The notes: generated by a model from the letters alone, not told the origin. A stretch of 64,000 bases of DNA from Ryuthela nishihirai (GCA_038380435.1 JAWZYU010000011.1:79729501-79793500); one strand, 5' to 3'. Shown: positions 11,952 to 23,440, counted from the stretch's first letter. A program made the numbers and translations.

Positions 11952-11995
11952 CTGTTAGCTGTTGATGATCCATCAGGAACTTGCTCAGTAGACAT
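11952..11995 (-). CDS. Duplicate of polymerase exon 1, copy C
   Basis: ATG at 11995-11993 with the same 44-nt coding part and donor as copies A and B. Confidence 0.5.
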
Positions 11996-12070
11996 CTTGG
12001 GATAGTCAGCAGCGTTGATAACTCAGTAGAGAAGCTAGCAATGGAATGTCCTTGGGCTGACTTGACCCCG

Positions 12071-12078
12071 TATATATA
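12071..12078 (-). promoter_or_regulatory. TATA box, promoter copy C
   Basis: TATATATA 76 bp upstream of the exon 1C ATG, the outermost of the three promoters. Confidence 0.5.
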
Positions 12079-13344
12079 CACCCCCAAATCCCACTATCTA
12101 ATACGTGTCACAACAAGATCAGAATAACGTGGACTGTCCAGCGAGTGACACGTCACTTACCCTTAGAGAGCAACAATCACAGGACACTCAACCCTAGGGC
12201 GATTGCATCATTTGTCACGAGATGTTTCGTTGCTACCTGACACGTATGTGCATGATGAAACCTCCTCCGAGTTTGAAATTTTTCCATTGCAGGTTGGTTC
12301 TTGTTCAAGAACAGAGTGAAGCTGTGGTAGCGCGTTCGACTCTCGTTGGCCGGAGAGAAGTTTTTTTTTTTTTCGATAAAACGCCTCTACAGAAAACTGT
12401 TTTATTTAATAAAGGTAAGGGAATTTTGATGAGTGTTTAATTACTAGGGAGTTTAATAGCAGGGAATTTTAATTATAAAGGAATCGTTTAGTCGTCCTGG
12501 CTAAATGAATAGCAAAGAGTTTTAATTACTAAGGAATAAATACAACTCTGCGAGTTGATTTACAATTTGAGATCTGCATTCAAAAGAGTTCAGTACTAGT
12601 GTTGGCTTTGATGTAAGAAATACATAGAAAAAGCTAGTTATAAAGAATGCTAGGTTAATATCTGAAATGTTTGGCCCGCATCTAAGTCACAGCAAGTACA
12701 CGGTATAGTCCGGGAACCCAAGACAGTCGGACGGAATCCACAGAGTGAGGGACGATTTTTTTTTTTTTCCGGTGAAACACATCTACAGAAAAACTGATTT
12801 TTATTTCGACCGTGGAGTGATTTTAATAAAGGTGAGGAATATTTTGACGAGTGTTTAATTACTAGGGAGTTGATTAACGGAGTTTGAAAATTTTTCCACT
12901 GCAGACGTGTGTTCTAAAAGCAGATTTAACATGTCATCCCTACGAATAATTTAAACCATTATTAATTTCACCCTATAGTATTTTCTATGGAAACAGTAAG
13001 AGTAAAATGAATTTCAACTGTAGGATGATTTTTAATAGAGGTAAGGGAATTTTGATGAGTGTTTAATTACTAAGGAATTTTGTATCATCCTTTTCTGTAC
13101 AATTATTCTAAGACCAGTCAATCGTTCCATGCAATTATTCTGAGACTTGCATCAGCCGAGTGAAGGAGTGGGGCCTTAAAATAGTCAACCAGAGGGTTTT
13201 TCATAAGGGGGAGGGCTTAAAATATAGGTAGGTCGACCGTGGGGGCCGAAAACGAGAAATTAGACTTAAAATAAAGGGGTTTTTGGGGGAAATAGTATTT
13301 CTCACTGTCAACAGGTGGCGCCACTGAGGGGGAAAGGGGGAGGA

Positions 13345-13500
13345 ATTATTAATAAAGGGGCGTGGCCGGTTACGTAATGATTATGTAATGATTACGTCAT
13401 GTTGCGTCATAGGGGAGTGGGCGTGGTCGGTGACGCCATAGGGGCGTGGTCGGTGACGCCATAGGGGGCGTGGTCGGTGACGTCATAAGGGGCAAAGCAC
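13345..13500. repeat. GC-rich GGGCGTGG/TGACGTCA repeat at the array edge
   Basis: Tandem 23-24 bp units of the form GGGCGTGGTCGGTGACGCCA. The sequence starts with ATTATTAATAAAGGGGCGTG and ends CGTCATAAGGGGCAAAGCAC. TGACGTCA is the palindromic CRE/ATF consensus. A closely related block lies at 55255-55490 beside the ATPase pseudogene. Confidence 0.8.
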
Positions 13501-13770
13501 TGTGCAAAGGTGGATTCGTATAATGTGATGATACTACTCACGGGTGTACTTTGGCTCAACATTAATTCTTTACGATGACAAAGTAAAACAGTTAGAACTA
13601 AAAGAATCATCTTGGTGTTATCATTATGTACATTTGCAGTTACTGGAACTTAAATATCAACGACGGCAAACTATTTTATGAAGTTTTGCATTAAAAGTTA
13701 TGTCACCAGTGAAAAGATCGAGGAATGACGAGTTTTCACAGAAAAACACGTAGCTTTTAAAAACATTTCA

Positions 13771-13912
13771 AAAATCATTGAATTTTGCTTATGTCTCCTC
13801 GGATCTAATGCCCCCCACTGAACGAGTATTTTCATTAGTGAACAATATGTGGACCAATGAAAAAAAAAATATTGAAAGCATGCATTTATACCAAAATGCA
13901 ACTTTGACATGA
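13771..13912 (+). pseudogene. hAT transposase C-terminal remnant
   Basis: Conceptual translation gives IIEFCLCLLGSNAP, then after a one-base frameshift TERVFSLVNNMWTNEKKNIE. This matches the conserved C-terminal dimerisation region of hAT-superfamily transposases (SNA..ERVFS..N..W). Stop at 13910-13912. Upstream coding sequence was not recognised. A fragment of a dead transposon. Confidence 0.7.
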
Positions 13913-14390
13913 ATTGTATAGAGTTTTATGAATTTTTAAAACACAAACCTGATTTATTAGAAAAAGTTCATTCTTGTGAAAAGTATCAAAATTAAAATTT
14001 TTAAGTAATAATATCAATGTTGAAAATGCTATTTATATGCTTATATTTTATAATAAAACTTTTAGTTTTAGTGAAATAAATCAAACGCAACCAGCTATTT
14101 TATTACGAAATAATTTCTGATTGTTCTTTATATTCTCAAAAAAAATATGTTCACCGTACTTATGGTACATATTGTATGAACTTGACATAATGTTTATAAC
14201 AGAGAATAATATTAGCGTGTGTGGATTTATACACAATGGCTTTAGTAATTTAAATTCAATTTTTTATCATAAAAGGAGGAGTAATTTAAGTTGTACATTG
14301 ATCAACGAATATATTGCCCCGGCTGAAACTTGTAAAAACTGTACTAAAAAATTTCAATTAATATAATTCCGTGTTTTTTAGCATTACCAG
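13913..14390. other. AT-rich stretch, no gene recognised
   Basis: An 81-codon ORF at 14121-14366 on the plus strand has AT-driven composition and no recognisable domain. Confidence 0.4.
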
Positions 14391-14461
14391 CACCATTTTA
14401 AAAAATTAAAATCACATCACCGATGTGATCGGTGATGTGATTTTAATTTTTTAAAATGGTG
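14391..14461. repeat. Perfect 34-bp hairpin
   Basis: Arms 14391-14424 and 14428-14461 are perfect inverted complements around the 3-base loop GTG. Parts of the arm recur at about 14473-14518, so this is a cluster of fold-back DNA. Confidence 0.9.
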
Positions 14462-14519
14462 ACACACACCGATCACCATTTTAAAAAATCACCGAATCAC
14501 ATCACCGATCACATCGGTG

Positions 14520-14568
14520 AGTTGCGTTGTCACGGGTGTACCAAAAGTACACCCGTGACAACGCAACT
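14520..14568. repeat. Perfect 22-bp hairpin
   Basis: Arms 14520-14541 and 14547-14568 around the loop CAAAA, 58 bp after the previous hairpin. Confidence 0.9.
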
Positions 14569-15326
14569 TCAAGATGTCCACGCGCTCCCACCACAGCTTC
14601 TACACTACACACACAGTGAAGTACAATTACACCAAAAAAAGCTTTCTTACAGAAAGAAACCATTCTCTTCAGAACTACTCGAGAAGGAAAATACTTTCAT
14701 AAATGACCAAGTGCTAAAATTATCAGTCAGTTATGTGCAACACATTACAAATTTAGCTCTAAGAAATGAGTTGCGGTGTCTACATTTCTCTTTAATACGA
14801 TTTGCGGGACATAAGCAACACAATTTAACACGATAGTTCTACACATTTGAAGCTAATTTCACCATAATCTTGCAAAAACATTCATTAATCTGATATTGGC
14901 GAGTGTAATAATTTGTATTTTCAGTTTGAAGTCGGACAAATGTTTGAAGCATTTCAGCTTCATGTATTTATTTTCAGAATAGAATTTAACATATCAATCA
15001 GTCATATCCCACTTTGTTTCACGAGTTTGTAAAGCACATAGCCTTTAGGTCGTTGTAAACTTAACTGCGCTAAGAAATAATCAGGCATACAACAAATCGA
15101 TGTTCACTAAGAAATCATATATACAAAACCCTTTATTAGTAACAATATTTCCACACTATCAATATTTAGTGAGTACGTATTCAAATGCTCGGGAGGAAAG
15201 TTCCGACATGAATTATCTTCCACAAAAAGTTTAGCATCATCGTTAAAATGAATCTTTCTTACGTTAAACAGTCAGCAACCACACGATTCACGACCGAAGC
15301 AGTTCTTAGGTAGGTCACATTGTCTT
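14569..15326. other. No gene recognised
   Basis: AT-rich. The ORF at 14456-14836 runs through both hairpins and is judged spurious. Confidence 0.35.
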
Positions 15327-15680
15327 TCAGGCATTCACGTTGAAACTTTGGTCACGTAAGGCCTTTAGATGAGATTGTATGACGATGAGATACCGTCTGA
15401 TTTTGTCAGATTCGGAAGAGTTCATCACAGATGCGATTTGCTGGTCTAGCCAAGATGTTATAGCTTTTTCTTTACATTGGTGGCTTTTAAGGCGTGGTAC
15501 AAGACCGATGATGTCTTTGTTACACTGTAAGCAAACGGCACGAAACCCCTTACCCTTTGGGTATTTCTTGAAACCATTCCAAATAGGATCGCTCTTTCGC
15601 CCTCTCATATTTTGACACCCCGCTTCCATTGCTGGCCGAAAATGATGATCGTACGAGACACAGAGCAGTATTTTAATCAA
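15327..15680 (-). CDS. BED zinc-finger protein fragment (hAT-related)
   Basis: 117-codon ORF. Residues about 28-70 form a BED-type zinc finger: SDPIWNGF, then RAVCLQCNKDI, then RLKSHQC, giving the CxxC...HxxxC-like ligand set and the W/F aromatic signature. BED fingers form the N-terminal DNA-binding part of many hAT transposases and domesticated relatives. No transposase catalytic core follows, so this is an N-terminal exon or a fragment. It is on the opposite strand from the hAT tail at 13.8 kb, so probably not the same copy. Confidence 0.6.
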   Translation of the reverse strand: MIKILLCVSYDHHFRPAMEAGCQNMRGRKSDPIWNGFKKYPKGKGFRAVCLQCNKDIIGLVPRLKSHQCKEKAITSWLDQQIASVMNSSESDKIRRYLIVIQSHLKALRDQSFNVNA

Positions 15681-16685
15681 AATCGTTGACCAATGAGAGT
15701 AGGACGATTTAAAACTACTATGATTGAACCATAGATTAATAACGACTCTTTCTTTCTACAGCGTATTTAAGTACAACAGAGTTTTTAATCAGCTGGTATA
15801 ATTAAGATGGTACATATCAAAATAGTGTCAAGGGGGAGGCGTTTTAGGGTAGACAGGTGATTTAAACCATAGTTTTGCTGAATATCGTGACAGTTAAAAT
15901 CCGCGCCGACCTAAATGAACCCTATTCGTATTTAAATCCTGCCACGTAAGTGACTCCATTCCTTTTTCTTATAGCGAGAAAATATCTTCTGACCACAAAT
16001 TATTTCTTAGCGTACGGATTTAAAACCGAGAGACGGAAATCGGCCATTTCATCAAGTTCGCATTTAACGCGAAAACGACCGTGTGGATTCGCAGAGAGTC
16101 TCAATTCCGTGTATATTTGCATAAACCTTTTTAATGCAGTCTCGTGATACTAACTGTGTTCTTCTCCTTTAGTTCAGATAACTTTTATACGACGTTATCA
16201 GGCCTTTGTACCAATTATTTATTAACTAATGACAATTTGATTAAAATCTTTATTCGCAATTTTCAGGCAAAGTTCTCTACATAACAACTCCTGCTATTAT
16301 AATTTAACGTTGACCGAAATCTTATTTATCCCTTCACATTACTGTCTCGTGTTGGTTGAATAGTGTCTAGGTTTTCAACTCTTAAAGTCTTTCAACCTGT
16401 CCAATTGTCTTATTCAACCTTGTAAACTTGTCCAATTCAACCTGTCCTGTTTGGAAGATCACAACAGTTTCTTAATAGTTGACAAAATATTCATCAAAGA
16501 TGATTATTATGAATCGGGTACGTGTAGCATTTTGACGTCGATTTTATTTAGAGTTACTTTGAAATATTTCAAAAATTGTCGTTGATTGCCTACGAATTTC
16601 TCGGCTGCCTCGATATAATAATATTTATTTTTGTAGTAGCCCGTTCTCTTAGCGTATTACTGATTTAAAAATCTTTTCACGAAGT
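15681..16685. other. No gene recognised
   Basis: AT-rich single-copy-looking DNA. Short ORFs only (for example 15950-16147), none with a domain. Confidence 0.35.
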
Positions 16686-17262
16686 GCTCGGGAAAAATCG
16701 CCCATTTCAGTTATTGTAAAATTTTCTTTATTAGAACACGTGACTTCTTTAATTACTCTGACTCACAATTATTTACAGTTTTTAAGTAACAATATTCTAC
16801 ATTCTTCTACAATCTCATGCATCCCGATACTGTTAGGTAAAAATCAATTGGTGAAAGGTTTTTAAAAAGCCATTTCAGTTATTCTAAAAATTTTCTTCAT
16901 ATAAACACGTGACTGTGAACTCTTCTTTATCATAAACCAAAATTAAATACTCTGTTTGGCTAACAATTATCTACAGTTTTTAAGTAACTATATTCTACAT
17001 TCTTCTATAATCTCATGCATCCCGATACTGTTAGGTAAAAATCAATTGGTGAAAGGTTTAAAAAGCCATTTCAGTTATTCTAAAAATTTTCTTCATATAA
17101 ACACGTGACTGTGAACTCTTCTTTAACATAAACCAAAATTAAATACTCTGTTTGGCTAACAATTATCTACAGTTTTTAAGTGACTATATTCTACATTCTT
17201 CTATAATCTCATGCATCCCGATACTGTTATGTAAGAATCAATTGGTGAAAGGTTTTAATTTT
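16686..17262. repeat. Tandem array, three units of about 197 bp
   Basis: CTCATGCATCCCGATACTGT recurs at 16814, 17012 and 17208, a spacing of 198 and 196. Units include AAGCCATTTCAGTTATTCTA and ACACGTGACTGTGAACTC. No coding content. Confidence 0.9.
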
Positions 17263-17884
17263 GTTCGTAGGAATAACTTTCGGCTGTTCGCAGTCAGGAA
17301 ACCCCTCTGACCCGCCATCTGCGCCACCAGATGTCGCGAGGATTCCCCACCCTCAGTGATCACTTTCCCTTTCAAGGAAGTCTAGCGAGGGGTATCCCCG
17401 GCGCTGGCCTCCTAAGCTATGACATAAAGATTCTTGTTAACAAAGGGTTTCATTCGTAGTCAAAAGCTACAATTATTTTTTAGATCCTAATAAAACTGAC
17501 GTGATACTTTTTTTTATTCAAGCCGTTATTGATAGTCTCATCCCGCTTCTTGGCGCTTTAATCTCGATTTCTTTCATAAAGTCGCAAATTATTTTCAGCC
17601 GTCATAAATGTCACCGAGCGGCTTCTTCTGGGCACCCGTTATTGACCAACCCATATCTGAAAGGATTTGAGGGGTCCCAAATATTAACGTCACCGCACAT
17701 TATTAGGAGGCCTTTCAAATACCTCTCTAAACGAAAGAATGGATCATCATCTGAAGCGTCCAGGTTTCGTCGATCGTGGCATAGAATTCCTTTTTCGTCT
17801 CTAAGCGTAATTTTTTTTTCAGAGCTGAACGCGCATACCTGGGAGGCTTTGATTCCGGCGGAAGCTATATTATGCTGACACACA
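17263..17884. other. Unassigned, with overlapping short ORFs
   Basis: A more GC-rich patch at 17280-17410 is followed by overlapping ORFs on both strands (plus 17501-17878, minus 17611-17883). Neither has a recognisable domain. Elements of the next array (CATAAATGTCA, GAATGCCAGAG) already appear here. Confidence 0.35.
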
Positions 17885-18660
17885 TTCTAATGAATGCCAG
17901 AGTACGGCTAAAAAACTTTTCTCCCCAGCGAGTTCAGTCGGTGGCCAGTTCTTTATTCTTATGAATGTCAGTCTTCCCTCACAAAGAAGGCTAATAAATA
18001 ATTTTTAAGCGGACATAAATGTCAACCCGTTTGGTTGTTTCAAACGAATGCCAGAGGTGCTTAAAATTTTTTTCTCATGGTTCAATCGGGACTGCTGAAT
18101 GTCAGAGAGGGCTTTCCACTCAATGAGATGGCTAATAAATAATTTTTAAGCGGGTATAAATGTCAACCCGTTCGGCTGTTTCAAACGAATGCCAGAGGGG
18201 CTTAAAATGTTTTTCTCATGGGTGCCAGCTGCACATTATAATGAATAGAGCTTCCCACAATAGTGAGAAGGCTAATAAATAATTTTTTAAGCGGACATAA
18301 ATGTCAACCCATTCGACTGTTTCAAACGAATGCCAGAGGGACTTAAATTTTTTTTTCCCGGGGTCTTAAATGTCTTTCAATAGGGTCTGCAGCCGCGCAT
18401 TATAATGAATAGGGCTAAAAATCCCACAACAGTGAGAAGGCTAATAAATAATTTTTTAATCGGTTATAAATGTCAACCCGTTCGGCTGTTTCAAACGAAT
18501 GCCAGAGGTGCTTAAAATGTTTTTTTCCCGGGGTCTTAAATGTCTTTCAATCGGGTCTGCAGCCGCGCATTATAATGAATAGGGCTAAAAAAATCCCACA
18601 ACAGTGAGAAGGCTAATAAATAATTTTTAATCGGTTATAAATATCAACCCATTCGACTTC
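17885..18660. repeat. Degenerate tandem array, about five units of 140-170 bp
   Basis: GGCTAATAAATAATTTTTAA and AATGTCAACCCGTTCGGCTG recur about every 141-173 bp from roughly 17990 to 18650. Later units have gained a block containing CTGCAGCCGCGCATTATAAT. No coding content. Confidence 0.85.
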
Positions 18661-18759
18661 AACATCAGCTGCTGGCGTAGGGGGGGTGGGGGCGTGCGGG
18701 GAGGAACCTAACTTCCGACTCTCTGCCTGGACTACTAACAACAACATACATACAGTAAT

Positions 18760-19015
18760 AAATAGAGGGGCATGACAGACCTCTTCCACAGTTTTTTGTG
18801 AGGCAGTTCGTGCACGAGTTTCTACAGGAATGTGTTCCATGATATGCAGGCTTCAGATACGTCGTATAGAATTCGTAACAACGAAAATATCCGGAAGGCT
18901 TGTTGATCACTTTATAGTTAAAATGATGCCGTTTGTTATAGTGCAGTACGAGAAAAATACTTTTGACAAAGATGACTTTAAAATCATCCCTTGTGCTGAA
19001 CACAATTATTCTGTA
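18760..19015 (-). pseudogene. Family B polymerase fragment, zinc-binding N-terminal part
   Basis: Translation on the minus strand gives a run matching residues about 223-290 of the polymerase at 68-3727: YRIIVFSTRDDFKVIF corresponds to YRIVVYSADDAFLPIF, VINKPSGYF to VITKPSGFF, and SCRNSCTNCL to VCKGTCNRCL. Several zinc-ligand cysteines are changed (CPKC is YTTY). The N-terminal side is cut by a MITE at 19016, and nothing downstream of the first Cys cluster is recognised. It is diverged well beyond the array copies, so it is an older relative. Confidence 0.75.
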
Positions 19016-19261
19016 CAGTTGCTCAAAAAAATATCCGAACACTATAGTTGATTACAGAATTCAGAAAAAAATATCTGGCAACGATTTTTTTTAGAAATTT
19101 ACTAATTTCTGATTCTGGCAACCTTCATGTCATGTGACATTAAATTTAAAACATCAAATTAGCAAATTGACTACTCACTAATTTCTAAAAATATCGTTGC
19201 CAGATATTTTTTCTGAATTCTGTAATCAACCATAGTGTTTAGATACTTTTTTGAGCGACTG
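19016..19261. mobile_element. Fold-back Tc1/mariner-type MITE, full copy
   Basis: Near-palindromic element of about 245 bp flanked by TA on both sides. Family ends: CAGTCGCTCAAAAAAGTATC and its complement. Both arms carry GTTGATTACAGAATTCAG and ATCTGGCAACGA, meeting at a GTCACGTGAC-like centre. TA flanks and the end sequence suggest mobilisation by a Tc1/mariner transposase. No coding capacity. This copy sits at the edge of a polymerase pseudogene fragment. Confidence 0.9.
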
Positions 19262-19379
19262 TATTTGCAAGGTATACTCAGTATGAAGAGACTTAGGTAT
19301 ATCACTTAGCGACTACAACTATCCTATTTCTTCTATACAATGTATTTTTTCCTATTTAAGTATAACTAAAATAAAAGTC

Positions 19380-20725
19380 AGCTGTCAGCCAAAAAAGTGT
19401 ATTTTGAGAAAGCAAAATATTGTCGTACTCGGAATTTTGTAATCCCGAGTTCGACGTAACTATCTGTCCCATTTTCTTCCAGCCACCCGACCTTTCCCTC
19501 AGTAAAACGCCTGAAAAGACAACTTGGGCCGCCATGTTGAGGACGACAGACCATCTGGGCCTTTTGCACACGGCACCCCATCAAAGAAAAGCGTAAACAA
19601 GGCAATAAAGAAAGGAATCTTCGAAACGCGCAGCAATGGTCACCAATAGTGGGACAAGGATGACTCAGATCACGCCAGAGGCTGGGACTTCCAATAAAAA
19701 TCGGACCGCTCCAATGAACTTTGGCCACCGCTGTCACCAACGAACTTTGCTGTCCAATGAGAAGTGGCAGCGGGGTCCTTTTTGAAATCGACAAACGCGA
19801 CCAAGGGAGAAGAGAAGTGTGTGTGCTAGAGTGCGGACATACAACAAGGAGTGAGTTCTGAGCACAAAGAGACAATAGACCAGCGAAAATGGAAAGTGCA
19901 ACAGCTAAGTAAAGGCCAAAGAAACTATGGACAGAGGGCAAATACCAGAGAATGTAATTGACGAGGAAAAAGAATGCAGGCTTGAAAAAGACAGAGACTG
20001 CAAGAATCACAACTGGGAAACCAGAGAAGAAAAAGTAGAAGCGGGTGGGAAGACAACCCGTGCGGCGCAGCAGACGAATAGGAAAAAGGGTGAAAAAAGA
20101 GCGGACTCCACCCTCACGATGCACCGGCTTGCCAAGTCCCACAAACCGCCGTCGAGGTTCCCTTCATGGAACGAAAGAACCTGTGAGCAACAGACACCCG
20201 CGGAATATAGCGAGCAACCCAGCCCTGGAGTGTCCTGTGCGCAGGGAGAGACGAAGTCACCTGCCAAGCACCGCCGGCCCCTCCCGCATTGACAACACGG
20301 GACTTATGATGTGTTTCGCCTATAAACTGTTTGTGCCATTAACGGAGCCGGAACTGCAACTCCCAGAGCGCGGGTGATCGCCCCTTTGCCAGGCCCTATC
20401 ACAGTAGACCAGGAAGATCCCAGCGATGGAACAGACTAATATAAAAAGGTCAGCAGCCGTTTTTCTGAGATTCTTTTAGTTTTTATCTCTCCAGTAATAG
20501 TCCCTGAGTGTCCCCCATTCTCTCTGCGTCTCCCAGAATATTTTGCCAATAAGGCCCAGTTGCTTGGCGTGTACCATATTGATGTGTTGTGATCCGACCC
20601 CAGATAACAGGTCGTGTATTTTTGAATAATAAATTATGTTTGCCATGTACTTTCCTGTACATATGAGTTCTTACTTATGAGAATTAAAGCTCCCTCACAA
20701 AATAGCATTAAAGAAAACACAACGC
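19380..20725 (+). other. Unassigned LTR-like or promoter-like region
   Basis: Several CCAAT motifs (around 19690-19760), a TATAAAAAGG at about 20440, and AATAAATTATG (polyadenylation-like) at about 20627 give the order of an LTR: U3, TATA, then poly(A) signal. The overlapping ORFs (minus 19378-20142; plus 19927-20292 and 20045-20377) have no recognised domain. A matching second LTR or gag-pol is not visible, so it could be a solo LTR or a host promoter. Confidence 0.3.
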
Positions 20726-21997
20726 AGTCATCAGCCAGTATTTTGGGGCCTGACCTATCGGTTGCCCCTAGTTCTTACCTCCCATCAACTAGATCTGGTG
20801 GGGTGTAGAACAATATATCGAGTTTTTCTATAAAGATTTATTGCTTCCTTTCACAGCTCTGTTGGACCAATTAATGTAAGAGAAAAATTTTACCATCTTG
20901 CTGATGAAACAATGTGTTAAAAGGAACTTTATCAATGATATTGAAATGGAACTCGCAAAATCAAACGCTTCCGAACTAAAAGATCCACCACTGTCGTAGC
21001 AACTTGACTGATAAAAATTTTGGTCCCGTGTTGCCAGTAGGAAATTGTTGGTAGTGTATATCTAGCCTATCAGAGAGATAGCTAGTTGTAACCATAGACC
21101 ATATCTATAGTCACAACTAGTAATAACTGTGCTCCGACCTTGCCTTTTCACTGATATAACAAAGGACTCTACACTTATGAAGAATCTCTGTACTGCAACA
21201 TAAAGATACCTTCCCCTCAGGAGAGCAATATAAAAGATACAGTCTGACATGAACTGCAGCTTCGAAATCGTCAGGAATTTTTACTCTTTTTTACTTTGCA
21301 TAAAAAGTAATCTGTATTTTTTTTACTATATTAAAAAAGCCTAAAATCTGTTTTTTTTTCACTTGATGTCATCTTAAAGAGCAGAAAACATGCTTTAGAA
21401 ATACTTCAGAATAATTTCACTTATTTATAAAAAAAACACTGAAAGTTAAACTTGAAAAACTATTTTTTAGTCGGAAAAACTACCTCCATTTTAAAAGTAA
21501 AAAGAATAACTACCGTACTTAGACGGGTGATGAAACTTCCCCTTGGTTTTGAACGTGCAAAATTATAGTTTCTTTTTTAGTTTTTCATTTTTCTCTGTTT
21601 CGATTTATTCTCCAGATATTTAAGCAAAATATTGCATACTTTGTGAATATTTCGTTTCTATGATTTGTGTATGCACTTTGAGTATTGAGAATAAATCTAT
21701 TATTATTACCTAATTAAAAAATGAAAAGTAGTTTCAGATACATTAGGTAATTAGGTTCAATAGGACATATAATTTGTTTCATTAGCAAAAAGTCGATTTC
21801 GACTTTTGTCGCAATAATTTTTCGCTTTTATATAGCGGTTCCCAAACTTATTTTTACCCCCCCCCCCCGCTTACCACAAAATAACGCATCTTTTTCCTAC
21901 CAGTACCAGATGAATATGAATTAAACAACATCGTTATGCTAATGAAAAAGCATTTGCAAAGAAAGTATATGAATAAAGCAGGTAGTACTGTAAAATG
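20726..21997. other. No gene recognised
   Basis: AT-rich DNA with an imperfect hairpin at about 21087-21120 (CTAGTTGT arms) and a poly(C) run near 21860. Confidence 0.4.
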
Positions 21998-22370
21998 AGG
22001 GGCGGGGTGGCTCAGTCGGTAGCGCGCCAGGCTCGTAATCTGCAGTTTCCAGGTTTGAGTTACAGCTGGCTCAGCGTTGAAATTTATCTCCGGAAAACCC
22101 CACGGTCAGTAGGGGACACTGATAGGCTTGGAAAGGCCACCATCCGTCGGATGGGACGTTAAGCCGTGGCCCCGAGTGCGGGAAAGCCATACCCTGTGCA
22201 CGTTAAAGAACACACTGGATGGCCTTGACGGGAGGCTGCCACCTGTCTCCCAACAGCTGTTCCAGTGGCTCCCCTCCTCTAACCTTCTCTGAGCCTTCGG
22301 GTTCCTTGTGACCTGGCCATTTAGCACATGGTGTGCAAAAAAGTGACGCTCAAAGGTAAAATAACCAACC
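21998..22370 (+). mobile_element. tRNA-derived SINE (family A), full copy
   Basis: The tRNA-like head has an A box (GTGGCTCAGTCGGTAGCGCG type) and a B box (GGTTTGAGT, normally GGTTCGAGTCC). The body of about 290 bp contains GGATGGGACGTTAAGCC and GCACGTTAAAGAACAC and ends GCCGCTCAGAGGTAAAACAA. Eleven copies or fragments occur in the window. Confidence 0.9.
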
Positions 22371-23440
22371 AACTGTAAAATGATTTATTTCCTTTCATTC
22401 ATCATGCTACAATGTTATGCAAATCCATGTGTGAATGAATACTGGCACTAAACTCACCTACACAGTTTGGGAATCGCTGAGTTTATGTGTTCGTATTTCA
22501 GTTTGTTTGCATGATCGTGAGCCTGAGTAGATCACAAGATACTGTACTATTGATGAAATCTGCTCTATTTCATCATTCTAGAATATGGTTACTTCCCCTC
22601 CGATTAACAATTACTGAAGCATTAATCACTAACAGCCAAATAGTCTTAAAGATCTACAAGAGTCATCCATTTCAATGCATGCTAAACCTCATTATTTTTT
22701 CAAATTCTTAACCTATGAAAAACAAACCTTGTCGACAACTAACCTCAGTGAGCGTTTGCGACTGTGTATCCAAGCACGAACAACTTGGTAGCTTATCGTG
22801 CATGCAATCATGAGAAGACAGAGCAACTGTTGGGAGAGGAATGGAAGTGGGAAGACGATGATTGCGGATGATAAGAAAGAAAGAACGTGAGAATGGCGTG
22901 GATTCAGCACTCCGTTATCTGCAGTCATCTGCATCTCTTGCGATTGCATCTGATGATGCACAACGCTTAGCGCTGTGGAAACGAACAGGACCCACTAAAA
23001 ATGGATCTCTTCAAAGAGACCGTTGCTGGCAGTGTCAACAAAGTGAAAAGGAAGTCACATATCTCTGACTGTAGAAAACTGATATGGATATTTTTTACAC
23101 CTTCGCTATGTTGTATCTTACTTTCAATTGAAAGTTACATAATGAATAAATATCCTAATTTTCCTGTTTATGATTTTATTAAATGATTTTATTAAGCCTA
23201 GTCTTCATCTCTTATGTGGCACTGTTTGCCTAATATGCAGGGATTTACAAAAGGTCTAGTCAAACTTTGGGAACGTGTATAGTGATGAAAAAAGTTCCTA
23301 TGAACAATTTCACCAGAAACCCTTTCCTTTCGATTTGTAGCACATTTTGAGAGTGCATGTAAGAAAGCCATGAAATTAGTTTTTATTCCAGTTATTACAG
23401 CACACTGTAAGTGATCGAGGAGAACAATTATGTAAGTCTA
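22371..23440. other. No gene recognised
   Basis: Short ORFs on both strands (minus 22713-22961, plus 22862-23068) have no recognisable domain. Confidence 0.35.

Larger units (their letters stand above)
10816..13437 (-). repeat. 2.62-kb tandem duplication, copy C
   Basis: Third copy, shortened by two 64-bp units in intron 1 and otherwise near-identical. It ends where the GC-rich 23-24 bp repeats begin, next to sequence containing a hAT relic, so this is probably the outer edge of the element. Confidence 0.92.

Noticed and set aside
14456..14836. 126-codon ORF as a gene
   Set aside because: Passes through two hairpins that determine much of its peptide; no domain.
17501..17883. Overlapping 125- and 90-codon ORFs as genes
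   Set aside because: Next to and partly built of satellite-like sequence, no recognisable domain.
19378..20142. 254-codon minus-strand ORF as a membrane protein
   Set aside because: Hydrophobic look arises from pyrimidine-rich minus-strand sequence; overlapping frames on both strands are equally open and no domain fits.
21998..22080. Functional tRNA gene
   Set aside because: A and B boxes belong to the SINE head, which recurs with the same body at other sites; no complete cloverleaf.
22106..22372. ORF of 88 codons and similar ORFs at 28397-28884, 34049-34375, 53698-53910, 56590-56799, 60553-60849
   Set aside because: All are translations of SINE family A in various frames.
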